From positions 58,556 through 122,555 of IMG/VR virus record IMGVR_UViG_3300037042_006844: a DNA stretch of 64,000 bases; one strand, 5' to 3'. The notes beneath the pieces were generated by a model. The model ran no database searches, was not told the origin of the DNA, and saw only the letters and a program-made list of their open reading frames with translations. Numbering within the stretch: the stretch's first letter is position 1; every line of letters begins with the position of its first letter. Positions 9,182 through 17,585 of this stretch are shown piece by piece. The position numbers and the translations under genes were made by a program. This DNA comes from a virus.

Positions 9182-10546
9182 TTAATAATATCCGATCAAT
9201 CGGATATAACCAGATTGGCTGTCGGTCACATTGCCGGTGACGCTATAACACAAAATGCCAGTGGCAGCATTAATCGGAAAACTTCCTTGTCCGCCCGACG
9301 CGGTTCCATCATTCGTTCCAGATGCACGACACGCAACTAAAAGATACGTGTCGAAAGTGGTCGGATGTTTGATCGTTATAGTTGATATCGGGTCAGCGTC
9401 TGGACCAGTCATTGCTAAATAACCATCCAATATTACAGTTTTTGTTCCAATTGGAACTCCATGTGATGAGCAGTCAAGTGTTGCATCCACCACGGCTGTC
9501 CCCACATCGGTCTGTGTGAGAAATTGATACGGAACTATAAAAGTCGGTCCAGTTATGCCGCCAGGAGATAGTGCATCCGCTATTTTTGCATGACTTGCAC
9601 TTGTTGCTCGTCTTGCATAGCTTCCACTGAACGAATAGCTTGCGCTACGAGCCACACTGCTGCTGCGAGCATAACTTGCGCTGCCATTGAACTTGCCAGA
9701 ATACAATATGAATGATGCTGTATTTGCACTTAATGCAGTATCAACGGTTAACGCGTGGAGTGCTGTTGATGCATAACCGGTTTTTAATGCGTAACTTGCG
9801 CTGCCGTTGCCAGCACCAGTATAACGCAAATAAGATGATGAGCGAGACTGTGAAGCGTAACTTGCGCTACCCGCCAACGTTGCGTAATCGGCAAGAGTGG
9901 TGTGAGTTACGCAAGACAGAGTGGTATCAGCAACATTCGCATGGCTCGATGATAATACGTAACTTGCCGTCCCATAAAACTGCGCATATTTAGCTGCTCC
10001 AGTTCCACTTTCCAACACCAACGCGTTTGATGTGGAATAAACATCCCCCGTGGCATTACCAGTAACGTTGCCCACGACATTACCAGCAACGTTTCCAGTC
10101 AAATTACCAGCAACGTTTCCAGTCAAATTACCCGTTACACCATTTGATGCTGTGATCAAGCCACTGACGGTTAATCCAGAATTAACAAACATGCCGCCGC
10201 TGGCGGTGAGAGTGATTTGACCCGTCGATCCGAGTGTAACCGTGTTGAACCCTGTGGCGGAAAATGCTGTTCCTTTGACTGAAAATTGATTGTTTAATGC
10301 CGTCAACCAACCATCCAATTTCGCAAAACCACCTTTGAACGACCCCGTGAATCGATTCGTTGGATCAGTAAAATTCACAGCGTTGGTCTGAACAAGAGCC
10401 GTCACTGTAGTCGCCAACTGGCTGAACGTAATGTTCTTGGTTTGATTGTTCGCAATATCTTGAACAACCAACAAATCACCATTAGCTGGGCTTGGAAGGT
10501 TATCCAAGCTTTGAATTACTCTACCTTTATTAGACAAAATAGCCAT
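9182..10546 (-). CDS. Repetitive tail fibre shaft protein
   Basis: A 454-residue fibre protein. The N-terminus (about 100 residues) matches the start of the neighbouring fibre in style. It is followed by a run of GN[L/V]TGN[V/A] units (about residues 140-165) and then by many GSASYA/SSSYA-type heptad-like repeats. Composition and repeats point to a trimeric beta-helical fibre. It has no S74 chaperone of its own, so it may be a proximal fibre segment. It is preceded on the same strand by phoH. Confidence 0.8.
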   Translation of the reverse strand: MAILSNKGRVIQSLDNLPSPANGDLLVVQDIANNQTKNITFSQLATTVTALVQTNAVNFTDPTNRFTGSFKGGFAKLDGWLTALNNQFSVKGTAFSATGFNTVTLGSTGQITLTASGGMFVNSGLTVSGLITASNGVTGNLTGNVAGNLTGNVAGNVVGNVTGNATGDVYSTSNALVLESGTGAAKYAQFYGTASYVLSSSHANVADTTLSCVTHTTLADYATLAGSASYASQSRSSSYLRYTGAGNGSASYALKTGYASTALHALTVDTALSANTASFILYSGKFNGSASYARSSSVARSASYSFSGSYARRATSASHAKIADALSPGGITGPTFIVPYQFLTQTDVGTAVVDATLDCSSHGVPIGTKTVILDGYLAMTGPDADPISTITIKHPTTFDTYLLVACRASGTNDGTASGGQGSFPINAATGILCYSVTGNVTDSQSGYIRLIGYY

Positions 10547-10568
10547 ACGTTATACATATAACTATTAA

Positions 10569-11279
10569 TCACGTTAGGTTTTTGAGTTTTTTTAGTATGA
10601 ATTTAACAAGTCCGCTTCGAACCACATCGTCTTCGTCAAACTTAAAAATATGAATTCCATTGGCACGACTATCATCGTCGCCAAATATATCCATAATTGG
10701 AACAAATCCACTTTTTCCGTTGATATCCGATTGACCAGGATCGCCGCACACATACAACTTGCTAAACTCGCCAACACGGGTGATTAATGTTATCAACTCT
10801 TTACGAGTCATATTTTGAGCTTCATCAGCCACAATGCATTTGGCATTCCAGTTTAGACCACGCAAAAAGTTAGCGGGAGCACCATGAATGCGCTCTTCCT
10901 TCCTAAGCTTGTCGATGTCACATTTTTGCAATAGTTCTTCCAGCTTATCGACCAAAGGTTGAATATACGGACCCATTTTTTCATCCATTTCACCTGGAAG
11001 AAATCCCAATTTACTGTCACTACTTTCAACGGCAGTTCGAATATAAATCAATTCGCTGACCCGTTTGTCGTTGATCAAGTGAAGTCCAGCTAAAATGGAC
11101 GTATAAGTTTTTGCCGTTCCGGCTGGACCGGATATGAACACCAGTTTTGTATGTTTATCTCGAAGTATTTCTATGAGCTGTTTTTGTTTCTCGGTCAATT
11201 CGACACTTTTAATTTGTATTGTGTCTCTTATTTTTGAGTTTTGATGGACTTTTGGGCTTGTGTCTTTTCTTTTGCTCAT
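10569..11279 (-). CDS. phoH: PhoH-like ATPase
   Basis: A 236-residue protein with Walker A (GPAGTAKT, about residue 50) and Walker B (CIVADEAQNMT, about residue 145), both in the order and spacing of PhoH family P-loop ATPases. PhoH is common in T4-like and marine phages; its role is unclear, and RNA helicase or nuclease-associated activity has been proposed. The start overlaps the end of the upstream gene (11209) by about 70 bases. GDPGQSD (about residue 178) matches the sensor region of the family. Confidence 0.9.
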   Translation of the reverse strand: MSKRKDTSPKVHQNSKIRDTIQIKSVELTEKQKQLIEILRDKHTKLVFISGPAGTAKTYTSILAGLHLINDKRVSELIYIRTAVESSDSKLGFLPGEMDEKMGPYIQPLVDKLEELLQKCDIDKLRKEERIHGAPANFLRGLNWNAKCIVADEAQNMTRKELITLITRVGEFSKLYVCGDPGQSDINGKSGFVPIMDIFGDDDSRANGIHIFKFDEDDVVRSGLVKFILKKLKNLT

Positions 11280-11586
11280 TAGGTTTATCTTTGGTTAATA
11301 GAAGATTCTGCACTGCAACGAGCCGACCACAAAACTCATATTGTTCGGTGGAAATGTAATACTTGTAGATGTTATCCAAATTTTCTTTGAAACTGGACAC
11401 ATTCAATATTACCATATAATCGGTATTTTTGAAGCTGAAGACTTCTACGTTTGACAAATTGTTTCTGATTGCGTGTTCTATAGATGAGACCACTTGTTCA
11501 ACCAGTTCAGGTTTATGTTTTCCAACAAATTCGTCCAACGTATTGAACGCTGCTGGTAGCTCCTTAGCACGAAACTGTTTTGTCAT
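11209..11586 (-). CDS. Unknown protein with basic tail
   Basis: A 125-residue protein, mostly alpha/beta, with a Lys/Arg-rich C-terminal tail that suggests nucleic-acid contact. The start is supported by CTATTTATTAAGGTATG. It overlaps phoH, so the two are probably translated together. Family not recognised. Confidence 0.7.
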   Translation of the reverse strand: MTKQFRAKELPAAFNTLDEFVGKHKPELVEQVVSSIEHAIRNNLSNVEVFSFKNTDYMVILNVSSFKENLDNIYKYYISTEQYEFCGRLVAVQNLLLTKDKPNEQKKRHKPKSPSKLKNKRHNTN

Positions 11587-11616
11587 ACCTTAATAAATAG
11601 ATAAACGAAAAAGAAT

Positions 11617-11645
11617 AAGGGCACCATTATTTTGGTGCCCTTTGC
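11617..11645 (-). terminator. Hairpin terminator
   Basis: GGGCACCA / TGGTGCCC stem with a six-base loop, followed on the minus strand by a T-rich run. It separates the gene at 11673 from the gene that starts at 11586. Confidence 0.75.
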
Positions 11646-11672
11646 GGTTAAGTGAAATGTTGCAGCTATTTA

Positions 11673-11915
11673 TTAAATACGCTTCGGCTTTACACTTTTC
11701 TTTTTTGGCGCAACTTCCCCAGTCACTTCCCCGACAACTTCCACGGCAGGTTTAGATGGCTTTGGTGCAGACAAAGAAGACAGCGTTCTTTTTGCGGTTG
11801 CTTTCCATGCGTTTTTGGTTTTGTTGCTAGCATAAGCATATCCAAAACCATCTTGCAATAAACATGCAACTTCTGAGTCTGATTTTGCCGACTTAATTTT
11901 TTCTCGTAGTCCCAT
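11673..11915 (-). CDS. Small basic protein (80 aa)
   Basis: An 80-residue protein. The N-terminal helical part (SDSEVACLLQDGFGYAYASNKTKNAW) is followed by a Pro/Lys/Val-rich basic tail. It may bind nucleic acid or DNA-packaged protein. No family recognised. A TAATAATAATAAT run sits immediately upstream of the ATG. Confidence 0.6.
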   Translation of the reverse strand: MGLREKIKSAKSDSEVACLLQDGFGYAYASNKTKNAWKATAKRTLSSLSAPKPSKPAVEVVGEVTGEVAPKKKSVKPKRI

Positions 11916-11932
11916 AATAATAATAATAAGTG

Positions 11933-12151
11933 TTACTTGTTGTTTCGTTTTGAAAGGTCTAGAATTTCTAGCTTACTACCATCAGGCCACCGTTTGATCA
12001 CACGTTTCCAATGATCAAGTTCGGGTTGAGCTTCATCTCGGGTCGTGTATTCCTCATCGGAAACACGGGAGCCATTACGAACCACGACATAACGATCAGT
12101 CATTGGCTCTGCTAGTGTCTCGGTTTTTCTACCACTATATTTCATTTGCAT
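11933..12151 (-). CDS. Small protein (72 aa)
   Basis: A 72-residue protein of mixed charge (DRYVVVRNGSRVSDEEYTTRDEAQPEL), with the look of a small beta-rich phage protein. An internal Met (residue 17, MTDRYVVV) is an alternative start. Function unknown. Confidence 0.6.
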   Translation of the reverse strand: MQMKYSGRKTETLAEPMTDRYVVVRNGSRVSDEEYTTRDEAQPELDHWKRVIKRWPDGSKLEILDLSKRNNK

Positions 12152-12283
12152 TATGTTACCTCACTATGTTGTTTTTTTGTTGATACATGTTTGTTATGTA
12201 GTCATGGGAGTATCAGCCCTCACAACTGATTCTCTAGCCACCGATAACTCATCTTATGGCAAATTATTTGGATGTCAAGATAT
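12152..12283. other. Intergenic segment, unexplained
   Basis: About 130 bases with no convincing frame. On the minus strand it contains ATCAG...CTGAT and GGTGGC/GCC complementarity, which could fold as a short structured RNA. I see no promoter, so this stays open. Confidence 0.3.
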
Positions 12284-12322
12284 AAAAAAGCCACGCTAAT
12301 TTCATTTATTGCGTGGCTTTAC
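12284..12322 (-). terminator. Strong hairpin terminator
   Basis: AAAGCCACGC / GCGTGGCTTT stem, followed on the minus strand by TTTTTTATA. It terminates the two-gene unit 12319-12914. Confidence 0.85.
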
Positions 12323-12504
12323 GGTGTTGGCGTGGTTGAACTTCCTTCTTCAACTACGGCTTTAATTTCACTTTCGATTTCTTTGATGCGCTCTTTGTAA
12401 CCTGCGGCTACATCCTTGAAATCTTTTTTTGTAAAAAGTAGCTTCTCGGTCAATTCGTATACTTTTTTCTCTGCGTCAGTTTTTGATAATTTGATTGTGC
12501 TCAT
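12319..12504 (-). CDS. Small coiled-coil protein (61 aa)
   Basis: A 61-residue, charged, helical protein with a Thr/Pro tail. Heptad-like spacing (VYELTEKLL...IKEIESEIKAV) suggests a coiled coil. Its start overlaps the stop of the ADP-ribosyltransferase-like gene (TCATAA overlap at 12501-12504), which suggests translational coupling and possibly a cognate partner. Confidence 0.65.
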   Translation of the reverse strand: MSTIKLSKTDAEKKVYELTEKLLFTKKDFKDVAAGYKERIKEIESEIKAVVEEGSSTTPTP

Positions 12505-12914
12505 AACTTTTGTAAATCGATGGTTTGTTTAACTGCCTCCATCGGAATATAAGTAGTAACAAAATTTCCCTCGTCAACAGTTTTTAAGTCTGGCAATTTG
12601 TTTTTATCCACCACGATAATAACTCCGTTGTTTTTGTCTCTGTAGTTTACCAGAGCGAACCTTGCAGCTAATTTGAAATCACTAGCCAAATAACTGCCAT
12701 GTATATTGCGAGTGTTACCCTTTCCTTTCGAGGTAACTTTACCATGTTTTTGCAATATGTCCAGTTCTTTTTTACTCATACCTCTAAATAATTCGTCGGG
12801 ACCAAACGTATCCATTTGATCCAACTTATCAGCAACATCTTTGAGTTTGCCTTGCGGCTCCCAAACGAGGTAATCGTAAATGCTGCGTTCGTATAGCAAT
12901 CTGTAGCGTTTCAT
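12501..12914 (-). CDS. ADP-ribosyltransferase-like protein
   Basis: A 137-residue protein. The order LFRGMS (about residue 45), then NIHGSYLASDFKLAARFA (about 80-97), then a late Glu in TTYIPMEAV (about residue 128) resembles the R-S-E layout of small ADP-ribosyltransferases. Phages use such enzymes to modify host RNA polymerase or ribosomal proteins (T4 Alt/Mod as precedent). The start at 12914 is chosen because CTATTTATTGATATG precedes it. The assignment is by motif pattern only. Confidence 0.5.
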   Translation of the reverse strand: MKRYRLLYERSIYDYLVWEPQGKLKDVADKLDQMDTFGPDELFRGMSKKELDILQKHGKVTSKGKGNTRNIHGSYLASDFKLAARFALVNYRDKNNGVIIVVDKNKLPDLKTVDEGNFVTTYIPMEAVKQTIDLQKL

Positions 12915-12939
12915 ATCAATAAATAGGCATGTGGGCACA

Positions 12940-12973
12940 AAAAAAGGTCAGCACATTATATGCTGACCTTTGA
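12940..12973 (-). terminator. Hairpin terminator
   Basis: AAAGGTCAGCA / TGCTGACCTTT stem, followed by a T7 run on the minus strand. It stops transcription from the tmRNA side before the gene at 12914. Confidence 0.8.
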
Positions 12974-13032
12974 AATGGTGGACGTGGGGAATTATTTTTG
13001 ACATTTTCTCATCACCTCCACTATTTATTGGT

Positions 13033-13614
13033 ATGGCAAAAACTCAAGTAAAATGCGAATCATGTGGAAATCTTTTTCAAAAAGAAAACAAAGAAATCAA
13101 CCGTTGTAAAAAACGAGGTATCGTTGGGCACTATTGCAGTAATTCATGTGTAGCAAAACATAGAAACTCAACAAGGACAAAACAGTATTGGGAAAAGCAA
13201 TACGCTAAACACCCCACACTAAAAGGATTGGCAAACAATCGAGAAGACATATATTCTCCGTTCAGACCATTCCTAAACAAAGGACGAGCATCACTCAAAA
13301 AGAATGGATGTGATATTGATGTGGAATATCTAAAGAAACTTTGGGATGAACAGCGAGGAAAGTGTCCATATACTGGTGTTCAAATGATATTGCCGAAAAA
13401 CACACTGGATCACACAACAGTAAAATCACTGAAAAAAGCAAGTCTTGATCGTATAGATTCCTCTCAGAGTTATATCAAAGGAAATATTGAATTTGTTTGT
13501 ATGGCAGTCAATTTAGCAAAAAACAATTTCACAAAAAAAGCCATGACTTCATTTTTACGCGAAGTCATGGAATCTATGAATGCTCTTAGTGTTAATCAAG
13601 TGCAACCAACGTGA
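13033..13614 (+). CDS. HNH-type endonuclease with zinc ribbon
   Basis: A 193-residue protein. The N-terminal zinc ribbon (CESCGNLF...HYCSNSC, residues 9-38) is followed by an HNH-like core: CPYTGVQM (about 118), LDHTT, SLDRIDSSQSYIKGNIEFVCMAVNLAKNNF. This arrangement is typical of free-standing phage homing endonucleases related to endonuclease VII/HNH. The start is fixed by CTATTTATTGGTATG. It is on the plus strand, opposite to its neighbours and immediately next to the tmRNA gene, as expected for a mobile endonuclease. Confidence 0.8.
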   Translation: MAKTQVKCESCGNLFQKENKEINRCKKRGIVGHYCSNSCVAKHRNSTRTKQYWEKQYAKHPTLKGLANNREDIYSPFRPFLNKGRASLKKNGCDIDVEYLKKLWDEQRGKCPYTGVQMILPKNTLDHTTVKSLKKASLDRIDSSQSYIKGNIEFVCMAVNLAKNNFTKKAMTSFLREVMESMNALSVNQVQPT

Positions 13615-13635
13615 CGGTGGCATTCTTCTGCACTC

Positions 13636-14016
13636 TGGACGTAACGGGAGTTGAACCCGTGTCTTTAAGAACTGTTAGCTCCGGACTACATGTGTATGCA
13701 GTTTGAATTTGTTAGGAAATGCAATCGAAACTACCAAAAATGCACTTCTTAGGATTTGCTGTATTTCGATTGAAACCACAGATCAACTTTTTCAATCATA
13801 GTTCGTAAATGACATTTGTTTCGGCTACCGAACGATCACCGAACAAACGGACAACCTTTATTAGGCTGCAACTGCTGCGACATTCTCGTAAGAGAAGTCA
13901 TAGCTCACTACATTTTCCTTAGCGGTTAATGTTTAGATAGATTTTTTAGGAAGCCAACTATCATCTTCCACATGCCCATTGCGAACGCACTCTTAAATCG
14001 AAACCAGTATACGCCC
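13636..14016 (-). ncRNA. ssrA: tmRNA (ssrA)
   Basis: On the minus strand the 5' end GGGCGTA pairs with TACGTCC at the 3' end, forming a seven-base tRNA-like acceptor, and CTGGTTTCGATT follows the 5' strand as in bacterial tmRNAs. The T-arm (ACGGG TTCAACT CCCGT) is intact. A tag frame at 13864-13923 begins GCT AAG GAA AAT and encodes AKENVVSYDF...AAVAA before TAA TAA, a 20-residue tag with the usual Ala-Ala end. The CCA is not encoded (A then GAG). tmRNA rescues stalled ribosomes and tags the nascent peptide for proteolysis. It lies upstream, in the minus direction, of the HNH gene at 13033. Confidence 0.9.
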
Positions 14017-14045
14017 GTAATTATTTGTATCAAAGATCAAAAAAT

Positions 14046-14117
14046 TGGTTGCTGGAGTGAGTGTCGATCCCACTTGACAAACCTTATGAGAGTTCGTCCC
14101 TTGCCGAAGGTCCAGCA
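14046..14117 (-). tRNA. tRNA with CAT anticodon (Met or Ile2)
   Basis: TGCTGGA/TCCAGCA acceptor, encoded CCA and loop CTCATAA (anticodon CAT). The D region is only 15 bases (CCTT/AAGG mini-stem) and the T-loop is ATCGACA, so it is atypical. Elongator Met, initiator or lysidine-type Ile cannot be told apart here. It is the only CAT tRNA seen. Confidence 0.7.
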
Positions 14118-14161
14118 GTTTCTGCTAACTGTTTATAACTATAACAGAACCCAGATAAAAG

Positions 14162-15061
14162 TCAAGTGGAAAGTGTATTTTCACACGGCTCATACAGTTT
14201 TATGTAGTCTTTTCCATATTTTTTCTCCACATATTGTATAAACGGACCGATGTCATTTTTGCCAATCACTTGTAATTTATGAGGAAAATATGCAAATTTT
14301 GCCTCAACCTTATCGTCCATATATCCTTTCACTTCCACATAATCACCATTCTCCAAAATAAAATCTGGAAAAAATTTTAACTTTTTTCCAGCAAATTCAT
14401 ATTGAAATCCGTCGGTATTTCTTTTGAAATTTACGCCATGTTCCAATTGATAAACTACCCATGCCAATTCCCACGAACTATTACAATAATACCCTTTATA
14501 CCACCCTTGCTTCCCGCGACCTCCCTTGACACGATATCCACCCGATTTGCCTTTCATATATCCGGTTTTTACCGCCCACTCACCATAACATTTATGAGAG
14601 CAACAGATTCTTTTAGATTTTTTAGTTTTGTAAAATGGCAGTTGACATATAGGGCAGTTCAAATAGTTGCCGGTTTTTGGATTGTTTTTATAAAATCCAA
14701 TTATTGTTTTGGATTTGTCGGATAATATTTTCTTTTCAACATCAGTCCACCTATGATGCCCACCATTTTTTTGGGTATAAATTGCAGCACATTTTGATGA
14801 ACAATAATTATTATCATACCTTTTCTCAAATGGGATAGCGGAATTACAATGTAAACATTTTTTAGGGGATTTATAATATTCTTCCCGCCGCATCTCGTGT
14901 TTTTGTGGAAGATGGTCCGCAATTGTGTGTTTGTTGTGCTCTCTGCTACAAACATTAGAACAGAAATGATTTTTATATCCTTTCTTACCCATTCTTTTTA
15001 TTTCGGAAATGGATTTTGGAAATTCTATACTACATTGGGAACAATTTACTGGTATTTTCAT
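14162..15061 (-). CDS. Zinc-ribbon PD-(D/E)XK homing endonuclease
   Basis: A 299-residue protein with three zinc-ribbon pairs (CSQC...CSNVC near 8-38, CLHC...CSSKC near 69-90, CPIC...CSHKC near 136-158), likely DNA-binding. These are followed by a nuclease-like core: SSWELAWVVYQLEHG (about 195), then FFPDFILENGDYVEVKGY (about 228-246), which fits the D-(E/Q)xK pattern of Vsr/EDxHD-type homing endonucleases. CTATTTATTGATATATG fixes the start. It is wedged between the CAT tRNA and a tRNA-Gly, a typical homing location. Confidence 0.75.
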   Translation of the reverse strand: MKIPVNCSQCSIEFPKSISEIKRMGKKGYKNHFCSNVCSREHNKHTIADHLPQKHEMRREEYYKSPKKCLHCNSAIPFEKRYDNNYCSSKCAAIYTQKNGGHHRWTDVEKKILSDKSKTIIGFYKNNPKTGNYLNCPICQLPFYKTKKSKRICCSHKCYGEWAVKTGYMKGKSGGYRVKGGRGKQGWYKGYYCNSSWELAWVVYQLEHGVNFKRNTDGFQYEFAGKKLKFFPDFILENGDYVEVKGYMDDKVEAKFAYFPHKLQVIGKNDIGPFIQYVEKKYGKDYIKLYEPCENTLST

Positions 15062-15126
15062 ATATCAATAAATAGCAATTTGTGGAGCGAAAAGAAGGTT
15101 TTTGAACTGACTATTTTAGTTAGATT

Positions 15127-15202
15127 TGGTTCACATGGAGAATTTTGAAATCTCGCATTATCAGTTTGGAAGACTGACGCTCTACCATTGAGCTATACCC
15201 GC
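15127..15202 (-). tRNA. Degenerate tRNA-Gly(TCC)
   Basis: D-arm and anticodon arm are canonical (loop CTTCCAA). The acceptor pairing is poor (GCGGGTA against CATGTGA, three mismatches) and the T-loop is also odd. The 3' half may have been replaced when the adjacent endonuclease gene inserted. An intact tRNA-Gly(TCC) exists at 37036. Confidence 0.5.
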
Positions 15203-15248
15203 ATTGACCACAACTAAAGTCTATCACACAGTGTGTGCGAAGTCAAGC

Positions 15249-16097
15249 CTACTTTCGTCTTAATATCATCTTCAAATGAATATCGTCCCGCAAAGGAATA
15301 TCGAAATCTTTTGAAAACGAACTCTGAATTGGCTTAAACTTAAATCGCTTCTCGTAAATTATTTTATACGTCTTGCCATACTCTGGCATTATTTTATTCA
15401 AAATTGCTTCGTAGGTTAAAGGCAAATAGTCCTCCAGACGTTCCCGCGACCAATTCTCTTTATACCTATACATCAACACGAACCTCACAAAATTTTTATA
15501 ATCTTTGTCGATGCTGCCCCATTTTGCTTCGTAATCTTTCACCAATTCTGGATCGGCAACTTTCTTTACACGCTCGACATCTTTTTTGAAATTGAAAACT
15601 TTTTGTAAATTTTCAGATGGTATGGTATCACGAATCACTATAAACTCAAATCCCGCGTTGAAAATGTTGTTCCAAAATTGAGTAACGCCATCTGGCGAAG
15701 AATACGAATACACTTCGTGAATAACAGACGATAGCAACAAAGTTGGACTTTTATATTTGTGAACATTCGATGCGACTTCTGACCAATTGTTTGTAAATTT
15801 GATATTTGGATACGATGATGTTGACGCACCAATCATTTCTGGAGAAATATCATATCCAATCAATGCAATGCTTGGATTGGATTGGTGTATCTGACTCAAC
15901 ACATAGCCGTTGGCAGACCCAAAATCCACAATCAAATCTGGTTTGATGTGATGCAGAAAAAATAGTTTGTCACTGACACCTTTTGCCATACCACTTAAAT
16001 ACGATCCCAGATCAGTAAAAGGATCATTCAGCTCTTCGTCTATGGGTTTGTTAACAAAAATTTCCCATAGAATTTCATCTAATCTATGCGATGCCAT
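15249..16097 (-). CDS. SAM-dependent methyltransferase
   Basis: A 282-residue protein with a class I Rossmann methyltransferase core: motif I VDFGSANGYVL (about residue 57), a following acidic strand ALIGYDISPEMI (about 78), and TLLLSSVIHEV (about 117) as motif IV-like. The substrate is unknown; its neighbourhood of glycosyltransferases elsewhere in the window suggests small-molecule or glycan decoration. CTATTTATAGCATACATG gives the start. The gene ends with TAG, showing that TAG is used as a stop in this genome. Confidence 0.8.
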   Translation of the reverse strand: MASHRLDEILWEIFVNKPIDEELNDPFTDLGSYLSGMAKGVSDKLFFLHHIKPDLIVDFGSANGYVLSQIHQSNPSIALIGYDISPEMIGASTSSYPNIKFTNNWSEVASNVHKYKSPTLLLSSVIHEVYSYSSPDGVTQFWNNIFNAGFEFIVIRDTIPSENLQKVFNFKKDVERVKKVADPELVKDYEAKWGSIDKDYKNFVRFVLMYRYKENWSRERLEDYLPLTYEAILNKIMPEYGKTYKIIYEKRFKFKPIQSSFSKDFDIPLRDDIHLKMILRRK

Positions 16098-16148
16098 GTA
16101 TGCTATAAATAGTTGAACGCTGTCATAAAACTCGACATATTTATAACT

Positions 16149-16559
16149 ATGCCAACATCAAAATTAAAATCGGTCCTTCGCCAATTGCTGCGAGAAATTC
16201 ACGAAGAGCAATCCAATATCAAACTCGACAAAAAGAACGTGTCGTTCAAAGAAATTTCGTATATTTCTGCCAAAAAAATGTTTAGGATGGAAGTTGCATT
16301 GGTAAACGTGCCACGTCATCTTGATAATCCAGATGAAATGGCACAAGCATTCAAAGATTTTCTTGAAGCGACATATCCAAAAAACACACAATTTAGCACA
16401 CCAGTATTTGATGCGTTTTATGACAACAAACGCAAATCATACAAAGTGACTCGCGAAACAGACTGGCAAGTAAGTCCCGGAGCCATTGCAAATCCACATG
16501 GATGGGGTTCCTCAAAAGGTAATGCGGTCACTGCTGTCACTTTTGTAACATCACCATAA
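16149..16559 (+). CDS. Unknown protein (136 aa)
   Basis: A 136-residue protein with an N-terminal amphipathic helix (KSVLRQLLREIHEE), similar in style to the N-terminus of the protein at 39463. The start at 16149 is chosen over an upstream in-frame ATG because CATATTTATAACT precedes it. Nearly divergent to the methyltransferase gene. Function unknown; virion association is possible. Confidence 0.65.
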   Translation: MPTSKLKSVLRQLLREIHEEQSNIKLDKKNVSFKEISYISAKKMFRMEVALVNVPRHLDNPDEMAQAFKDFLEATYPKNTQFSTPVFDAFYDNKRKSYKVTRETDWQVSPGAIANPHGWGSSKGNAVTAVTFVTSP

Positions 16560-16901
16560 AAGTTTTGACGTAGCTGTAGCCGATGTCCTGTTCTATTCCT
16601 ACATTTATCTCAGCATTGCTGCTGGTTGTTCGTTAAAAACAACTGCTCCAACCTTGTCCTAATAACGTGCAGCACTACACTCGGACACTTTAGGATTACT
16701 GCTAATTTGTGGTAATAACGAGTTAAAAACTCTTCCAACATCTGCTGTGCAGCATCGAACTTCCTCTAACACTGAATGGTCAAATCCAATGCCAGCGTAG
16801 GATCGCTTGCGTCAAAATTAAATAATTCTTTATATAAAGGGCATCATTGCCAATTCATATTCATATTTATATACTCAATCGGTCAACCCCGATTTGCAAC
16901 A
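16560..16901. other. Unexplained 340-bp intergenic region
   Basis: No convincing frame. It holds several short inverted repeats (GTTGTTCGTTAAAAACAAC near 16624, GAGTTAAAAACTC near 16719, and CTGCTGTGCAGCA near 16743). ATATTTATATACTC about 40 bases before the cytochrome start could be the late-type promoter for that gene. A structured RNA is possible but not shown. Confidence 0.35.
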
Positions 16902-17534
16902 ATGAACACAATGAAAACCACAATGATGAAACTTGTTTTAACGATGATGTTAACATCATTCTGTTTGGTATCAAACGGAGGCACCATTTTTGGAACCTCG
17001 CATGACCTCGGCACAAAAGGCTGGGGAACAACAGAAACATGTAAATTTTGTCACGCGCCACATCAAAACCAAGCTGTAGCAAACGCTCCCCTTTGGAATC
17101 GCACGTTAACAGTTCAAACATATGTTCTATATGGCAGTCCTTCTTATAAAGGAAAAGGTAATCAGCCCGGAGTAGAATCGTTGATGTGTTTGAGTTGTCA
17201 CGATGGAACTGTCGCACTTGATTCTTTTGGAAACGGTGGAATCATACAACAAGGCACTCATATGATCGGTGAAAATCGAATGATTGGTGGTAAAGGCACC
17301 CTTGCCCACGATCATCCAATCGCATTTGCATATGATGCAGCACTATTGGCAGAAGATAATAAACTAGTTCAGCCAGTGTCGGCAGCATTCGTTGATGCAA
17401 GCCATAATATTCCATTGTATGCAACCAAAATGGAATGTGCTTCATGCCATGACCCGCACGATAATGGTTTCGGCAATTTTTTGCGTATGGACAATTCAGC
17501 AAGTGGATTGTGCATAAAATGCCATTTGAAATAA
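16902..17534 (+). CDS. Exported tetrahaem c-type cytochrome
   Basis: A 210-residue protein. The first 27 residues are a signal peptide (basic start, hydrophobic LVLTMMLTSFCLVS). Four CXXCH haem sites follow: CKFCH (about 46), CLSCH (about 99), CASCH (about 179) and CIKCH (last residues), with the SHDLGT...APH, CLSCHDG and DHP spacing of doubled-CXXCH multihaem cytochromes. It would act in the periplasm as an electron carrier. Start chosen at MNTMKTTMMKL, because the upstream in-frame extension has no signal character. It is convergent with a feoA-like gene. A phage-borne cytochrome is rare and suggests redox support of the host. Confidence 0.85.
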   Translation: MNTMKTTMMKLVLTMMLTSFCLVSNGGTIFGTSHDLGTKGWGTTETCKFCHAPHQNQAVANAPLWNRTLTVQTYVLYGSPSYKGKGNQPGVESLMCLSCHDGTVALDSFGNGGIIQQGTHMIGENRMIGGKGTLAHDHPIAFAYDAALLAEDNKLVQPVSAAFVDASHNIPLYATKMECASCHDPHDNGFGNFLRMDNSASGLCIKCHLK

Positions 17535-17554
17535 CACTCGAAGTATCTAAACAA

Positions 17555-17585
17555 CAAAAGCCATCTTTTACGATGGCTTTTTGTT
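17555..17585. terminator. Bidirectional terminator, cytochrome / feoA
   Basis: AAAGCCATC / GATGGCTTT stem with a short loop and T/A runs on both sides, between the convergent cytochrome and FeoA-like genes. Confidence 0.85.
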
